Source of the DNA: Ferrovibrio sp965278975 | Lineage (GTDB): Bacteria > Pseudomonadota > Alphaproteobacteria > Ferrovibrionales > Ferrovibrionaceae | Direction of reading: 5' to 3' | DNA: 64,000 nucleotides | Assembly (NCBI RefSeq): GCF_965278975.1 | Contig: NZ_OZ257126.1 | Span: 3,038,001-3,102,000 of the forward strand | Shown here: positions 60,317 through 64,000 of the stretch, one piece after another | Position numbering within the stretch: position 1 is the first letter of the stretch | Layout of the letters: every line of letters starts with the position of its first letter | The notes under the pieces: generated by a model | The model's input: the letters and a program-made list of their open reading frames with translations, nothing else | Database searches by the model: none | Told to the model about the DNA's origin: nothing | Program-made: the position numbers and the translations under genes

Positions 60317-61849
60317 TTAGGCCGGCTGGTAGCCGTAATTCAGGCCGAACAGCAGGTGACGGCGGATCGCCTCGTTGCACGGATAGGCATAGGCCTGCAT
60401 GCGGATGATCCATTCAATCGTGGCGGCACCGGTGGCGGTGAAGCGTTCGGTGGCATAGCGATGCAGCACCGGATAGGCCGGACTTTCCGCCACGCTGTTG
60501 GGCTGTAGCAGCGTCACTGTCACCAGCAGTGCCACGCCAGAACCCATCAGGGCCGCACGCGGCATGGCGGAGCGCCAGGTCGGCTGGCCGCGCCGCTGTG
60601 GAAAGGCGATGGTGAGCAGCAGGAAGCCGAGCTTGAACAGATGCCCGAGGCCGCCGGCCAGCGAGAAGCCAAGCGCGATCGGCGGCACGATGACGCGCTC
60701 GGCTGCCTCGCGGCCACGCTCGCCGAGCCGGCCTTCATCCTCGTAATCGGCCAGCGGCGCCAGCAGTGGCTCCATCTGCGCCTCGATCAGCGGCTGCAGC
60801 AGCGGCTCGAACACCCGGCGGCGCACTTCATCCTCATCGGCCACCGCCGGCAGCACCGGCAGCGACACCGACAGTGCCTGGAACGGCTGTGGCAGCAGGG
60901 CGCGCATGCGGGCCTGGATCGCCGGGTGGCGGAAAAAATCCTCGAACCGCACCAGGTTCAGCGGCAGATCGGCGCCGAAACTGTCGCGCATGATGCTTTG
61001 CGCCGCACGGTCGGCTTCCAGCTCGACGCGGTTGCGCACGGCGAGGTCGATGGCAGCGCGCTCGGCGGCACTGCCTTGCCTTATCCTGCGGCTGGCAAGG
61101 TATTCGCGCCAGGCAGCTTCCTGGCGTTCCGGGATCAGGCGCCGCGCGGCGTGATAGGCCTGGGCGCCGTCACTGTAGCGGGCATAATTCTCCACCATCC
61201 GCAGATACAGCGGCAGCCATACCATGTCGTGAAAATCCGCCGCCGTACCGAAGCAACCCTGCATACCCGGCTCGCAGGCTTCCGTGATGCGCCGGCGGAG
61301 CAATTGCCGCATCACGCTCAAGGCGTCTTGCTCCAGATCCGGCTTGGTCAGTGCCAGTGCCGGAAAAGCGGCGACGAATGCTTTGGCGGAAGGCGAACTG
61401 CTGCCTTCCGGCCCGAGATCGAGCCGCGCCACGCGCATCTCGCCATTGCTCAAGGCTACGGCGGCGAGCGAGAGAAACACCGCGTTGCGGCGGTCGCGCG
61501 CATCCAGCTCTTCGGTCAGTTCGCGCACCAGCCAGCTCTGGAACCAGAACATGCCGCCGATGCAGAAGAGGGTAAGCAGCAGCGTGCCGCCGAGCTTGTT
61601 ACGCCAGGTCAGGCCCGTGCGGTTGAGCAGCAAAGGCAGCAAGGCCAGCGCCAGGGCGAGGCCCGAGAGGCTGCGGCCAATATGCTCGACATCCTTCAGC
61701 ATCTCCGGCGACACGGTGCCGCTGGAAACATCGAGCAGCCGGGCCGAGAAGCCGAGTTCGAAGGCGAGATAGAGCAGGGTAAGCCACAGGATCGGCTGGC
61801 GGAAGATCGCCAGCCGGCTTGCCGCCGATGCGGAATCCCGGGCGGGCAT
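60317..61849 (-). CDS. Membrane protein of unknown function
   Basis: 510 aa. Three hydrophobic segments near the N-terminus (~17-35, ~52-70, ~87-107) and two near the C-terminus (~395-425 and ~440-460) flank a ~280-residue soluble domain rich in Arg, Glu and Ala, with several R-R-x-E/E-x-R-R helices (for example R-L-I-P-E-R-Q-E-A-A-W-R-E-Y-L). No family is recognised. Its start overlaps the stop of the next minus-strand gene upstream (TGATG), so the two are translationally coupled. Probably inner membrane with the large domain on one side; function unknown. Confidence 0.75.
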   Translation of the reverse strand: MPARDSASAASRLAIFRQPILWLTLLYLAFELGFSARLLDVSSGTVSPEMLKDVEHIGRSLSGLALALALLPLLLNRTGLTWRNKLGGTLLLTLFCIGGMFWFQSWLVRELTEELDARDRRNAVFLSLAAVALSNGEMRVARLDLGPEGSSSPSAKAFVAAFPALALTKPDLEQDALSVMRQLLRRRITEACEPGMQGCFGTAADFHDMVWLPLYLRMVENYARYSDGAQAYHAARRLIPERQEAAWREYLASRRIRQGSAAERAAIDLAVRNRVELEADRAAQSIMRDSFGADLPLNLVRFEDFFRHPAIQARMRALLPQPFQALSVSLPVLPAVADEDEVRRRVFEPLLQPLIEAQMEPLLAPLADYEDEGRLGERGREAAERVIVPPIALGFSLAGGLGHLFKLGFLLLTIAFPQRRGQPTWRSAMPRAALMGSGVALLVTVTLLQPNSVAESPAYPVLHRYATERFTATGAATIEWIIRMQAYAYPCNEAIRRHLLFGLNYGYQPA

Positions 61850-62475
61850 CAGCCGCCCTTGCGGCTTTCCGGATCGAACAATACCGGTTCGGGCTGGTTG
61901 CGCGTGCCGTCATTGCGGGCGGGCCGCAGTGGCTTCGGCAGCGGGATGCTGGCGGCGGATTCGAATTCCGGCATGTCGGCGGCCGGCTGCGGTATCTGGA
62001 TTTGGGCCTGCACCTTTGCCGGAATCTGGGCCGGCAATGTCACGGCGGGAGCGATAGCCAGCGCCTGTGGCAGCGCGGGCTTGGTCGCCACTGCTGCGGC
62101 GGTCTGTTGGCGCCGTTCAAGCGGCTGCTTGCGGCGGTTCAATTCGGCGAGGCGGCGCTCGGTCTGGGCGCGGCGCTTCATCTCGGCCAGATCGCGGCGG
62201 CGCTGCTCGCGCTCGACATTGAGCTGGTTCACCAGCGCATTGGCGTATTGCTGGGTCAATTTTGCTTCCGCAGAGGCATCGGGGTTGAGCGGCAGGGCCG
62301 GCTCGTTGCTGCTGTTCGCGACAGCGCGCGGTGCCGAGGCCGTAGCCGCAGGCGGCACGGTATCCTCCAGCGCGCAGGCGGTGGCCAGCGGCGCGAGCAG
62401 CACCAGGAGCAGGCGGCAATAGCGGTGCAAGATGATTGTCCCGTAGGGGCGGGCTCCCAGGCGGAACCACGCCAT
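61849..62475 (-). CDS. Putative lipoprotein/coiled-coil protein of unknown function
   Basis: 208 aa from ATG 62475; the frame is open further upstream but runs into the next gene. The N-terminus has a hydrophobic stretch ending L-A-T-A-C-A-L-E-D, a possible though non-ideal lipobox. A charged helix (Q-R-R-R-D-L-A-E-M-K-R-R-A-Q) predicts a coiled coil at ~85-125, followed by a Pro/Ala/Gln-rich region and the end F-D-P-E-S-R-K-G-G. It is coupled to the membrane-protein gene downstream. No family recognised; an envelope-spanning partner of that protein is a guess. Confidence 0.6.
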   Translation of the reverse strand: MAWFRLGARPYGTIILHRYCRLLLVLLAPLATACALEDTVPPAATASAPRAVANSSNEPALPLNPDASAEAKLTQQYANALVNQLNVEREQRRRDLAEMKRRAQTERRLAELNRRKQPLERRQQTAAAVATKPALPQALAIAPAVTLPAQIPAKVQAQIQIPQPAADMPEFESAASIPLPKPLRPARNDGTRNQPEPVLFDPESRKGG

Positions 62476-62539
62476 AACTTCGGTTTGAAGTCTAATATTG
62501 TGCAGTGCGAAAGGCAGGTAAAATTGCCATAAAACGGCG

Positions 62540-64000
62540 TCACTTTTCCGCCAGTTGCATGGCACTGGCGTGAGGCACGCTGTGTCCCGTGCCGCTGACC
62601 AGGCCGGGCGTTTCCACCAGGCCGGCAACGGCCTTGCCCACCAGATAGGTAAAGCCTGCGGCAGTGCCCATGGTAACGTCTTCCTGGCCGTCGACATCGG
62701 TCAAGACGCTTTCGAGATTGTGCAGGTGTGCCCGCTTGGTGAAGGTGCTCAGCGCGGCATGGCGCCGGGCAGGATCGATGTCACCGAAGGCCAGGCTGGT
62801 GGAGAAAGCATGGCAGCCGGTTTCGCAATAAAGATCGACAAGCCGGAAATCGGTCGCCACATGCAGAATACGGGTGGAGCCGAAGGGTTGTAGATAGGCC
62901 AGGATCTCGGCCACCCGGCTGCTCGGCGTGCCGGCCGGGATGTCGCGCAAGGCGAAGCCGAGATACTTGGCTACGGCCGCCGGGATTTCGCGCAGGCGGG
63001 CGAAATAGACCTCGCGATGGCGGGAGCCAGCCAGAGTGTCGAAACCCACATTGGCCACAACGATGCCCCGGCCGCCATTGTTCAGCATGCGGTGCAGGCC
63101 GAGCAAACTGGAGGTCAGTACATAGCGATCAATCTGGAACGGCAGTTCCTCGGCGCCTTCCACCAGCGGATCATTCACCAGATGCGCCAGTTGATGGCTT
63201 GGCTCGTGAATGGCGCAGGCCATGTATGGCGAAAACGAGTGTCGCTTGATGCTGTAGGCGGGATAGAAGCCTGCGCGACATTCCTTGAGAAAGGCGGCCA
63301 GGGTCTTTTGCTGGAATAGGCCGAGCAGTGGCTGGTCGAGATCGGCAAGATCGGGGCCGGCGCCGGTCACCACCGGGGCAGACCTTGCCGCCGGCTGATC
63401 GCTGGTGAGGGATGGGGCGGGTTCGTTGTCGAACAGGAGCACATCGCCGGGCATCGGACTCGCCGCCCGCGGATGCAGGGCCTCGGCCTCTGCCATGTCG
63501 CGCACATACTGCACCAGTTCGGGTAGGCTATGAATCTTCTCCAGGATGATGCCGCGATCCACTTCGGCCACAGCCGACAGAACAGTGATGCCGCTGCCCG
63601 GCGGTACTTCCCCCAGTACCAGCCTTTCGATCTCGTCGGCGATCACCTTGGCCTTGAAGCCGGCGGCGCGGCGGTCCAGCCGGGTGAACAATATCAGGTA
63701 GGTATCACTGTTGACCCGGTAATGAACATCGGTGATGTCCAACCGCCGGCGCAGTACATTATCGACGATATTCGACACACGGTCGGCGCTGGCCGTCCAG
63801 GCCTCGCCCAGCTTCTGCTTCAGTCCATCCAGACCGATAAGCTGCATGGTGCCGGCTGGCACTTTTACACTGGCTGGCTTGGCCTGCTGCACTTCCACAT
63901 TTGCTGGAGCGGTCACCCCCGGCCGTGGCGGCAGGCGGGTTGGCTGCGCAGCGGCCCGGTCTGCCAGCGCATCATCCTCGCCGAACAGCATTTCGCCCAG
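62540..64000 (-). CDS. Protein with degenerate GGDEF- and EAL-like domains (5' end outside window)
   Basis: The frame is open to the right edge, so at least 486 residues are present and the start lies beyond. Residues after an N-terminal Pro/Ala-rich part include V-H-Y-R-V-N-S-D-T-Y-L-I-L-F, placed like a GGDEF motif but without G-G-(D/E)-E-F. The second half, ending L-E-S-V-L-T-D-V-D-G-Q-E-D, then M-G-T-A-A-G-F-T-Y-L-V-G-K-A-V, resembles the last strands of an EAL phosphodiesterase; an E-A-L motif and the metal-binding residues were not found. It may be an inactive c-di-GMP receptor or a scaffold. The assignment is by pattern only and needs a profile search. Confidence 0.55.
   Translation of the reverse strand: MGEMLFGEDDALADRAAAQPTRLPPRPGVTAPANVEVQQAKPASVKVPAGTMQLIGLDGLKQKLGEAWTASADRVSNIVDNVLRRRLDITDVHYRVNSDTYLILFTRLDRRAAGFKAKVIADEIERLVLGEVPPGSGITVLSAVAEVDRGIILEKIHSLPELVQYVRDMAEAEALHPRAASPMPGDVLLFDNEPAPSLTSDQPAARSAPVVTGAGPDLADLDQPLLGLFQQKTLAAFLKECRAGFYPAYSIKRHSFSPYMACAIHEPSHQLAHLVNDPLVEGAEELPFQIDRYVLTSSLLGLHRMLNNGGRGIVVANVGFDTLAGSRHREVYFARLREIPAAVAKYLGFALRDIPAGTPSSRVAEILAYLQPFGSTRILHVATDFRLVDLYCETGCHAFSTSLAFGDIDPARRHAALSTFTKRAHLHNLESVLTDVDGQEDVTMGTAAGFTYLVGKAVAGLVETPGLVSGTGHSVPHASAMQLAEK

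Overview
The window is GC-rich, tightly packed bacterial chromosome. A PhaR/PhaC/PhaA/PhaB polyhydroxyalkanoate block, an Fe-type SodB, branched-chain-type (Liv) ABC systems, a SapC-family protein and a tRNA-Ser(CGA) together suggest a free-living alphaproteobacterium of the Rhodospirillales type. This is inference from gene content; the genus cannot be fixed without a search.

Layout. 1-15547: end of a two-partner-secretion (TPS) transporter, a giant 4494-aa TpsA exoprotein, then SapC and a small periplasmic protein, all on the + strand. 15616-26292: a catabolic block of two short-chain-dehydrogenase-fold proteins, a crotonase, a TetR regulator, and a Liv uptake operon with a fused permease-ATPase, followed by a thiolase and an acyl-CoA ligase. 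The layout suggests import, CoA activation and chain shortening of an unidentified carboxylic acid. 26293-29730: a segment that looks AT-richer, carrying a DUF3833 lipoprotein, an MFS carrier, a chalcone-isomerase-like protein, SlyX and a second, altered tRNA-Ser copy. It is bounded by an 81-bp duplication of the 3' end of the SDR gene, so it looks inserted. 29902-33882: a PLP aminotransferase and GntR regulator, divergent from a HAD dehalogenase-like protein and a Liv-type binding protein.

34440-44623: histidine kinase and response regulator, then a complete second TPS pair. Its TpsA (2049 aa) starts as a normal TPS exoprotein but ends in roughly 90 decapeptide repeats (about x-x-x-L-x-x-A-G-Y-S). 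This is the most unusual object in the window. 44805-52589: the intact tRNA-Ser, a CoA transferase, GST, DHH phosphoesterase, CBS protein and MobA, facing a glpD-panE-hydrolase operon whose glpD carries a frameshift.

52632-64000: a small unknown protein, a membrane adenylate/guanylate cyclase, phaR divergent from a small protein plus phaC, then phaA and phaB, then sodB, two unknown envelope proteins and, running off the right edge, a protein with apparently degenerate GGDEF and EAL-like domains. I saw no IS element, integrase or CRISPR array.
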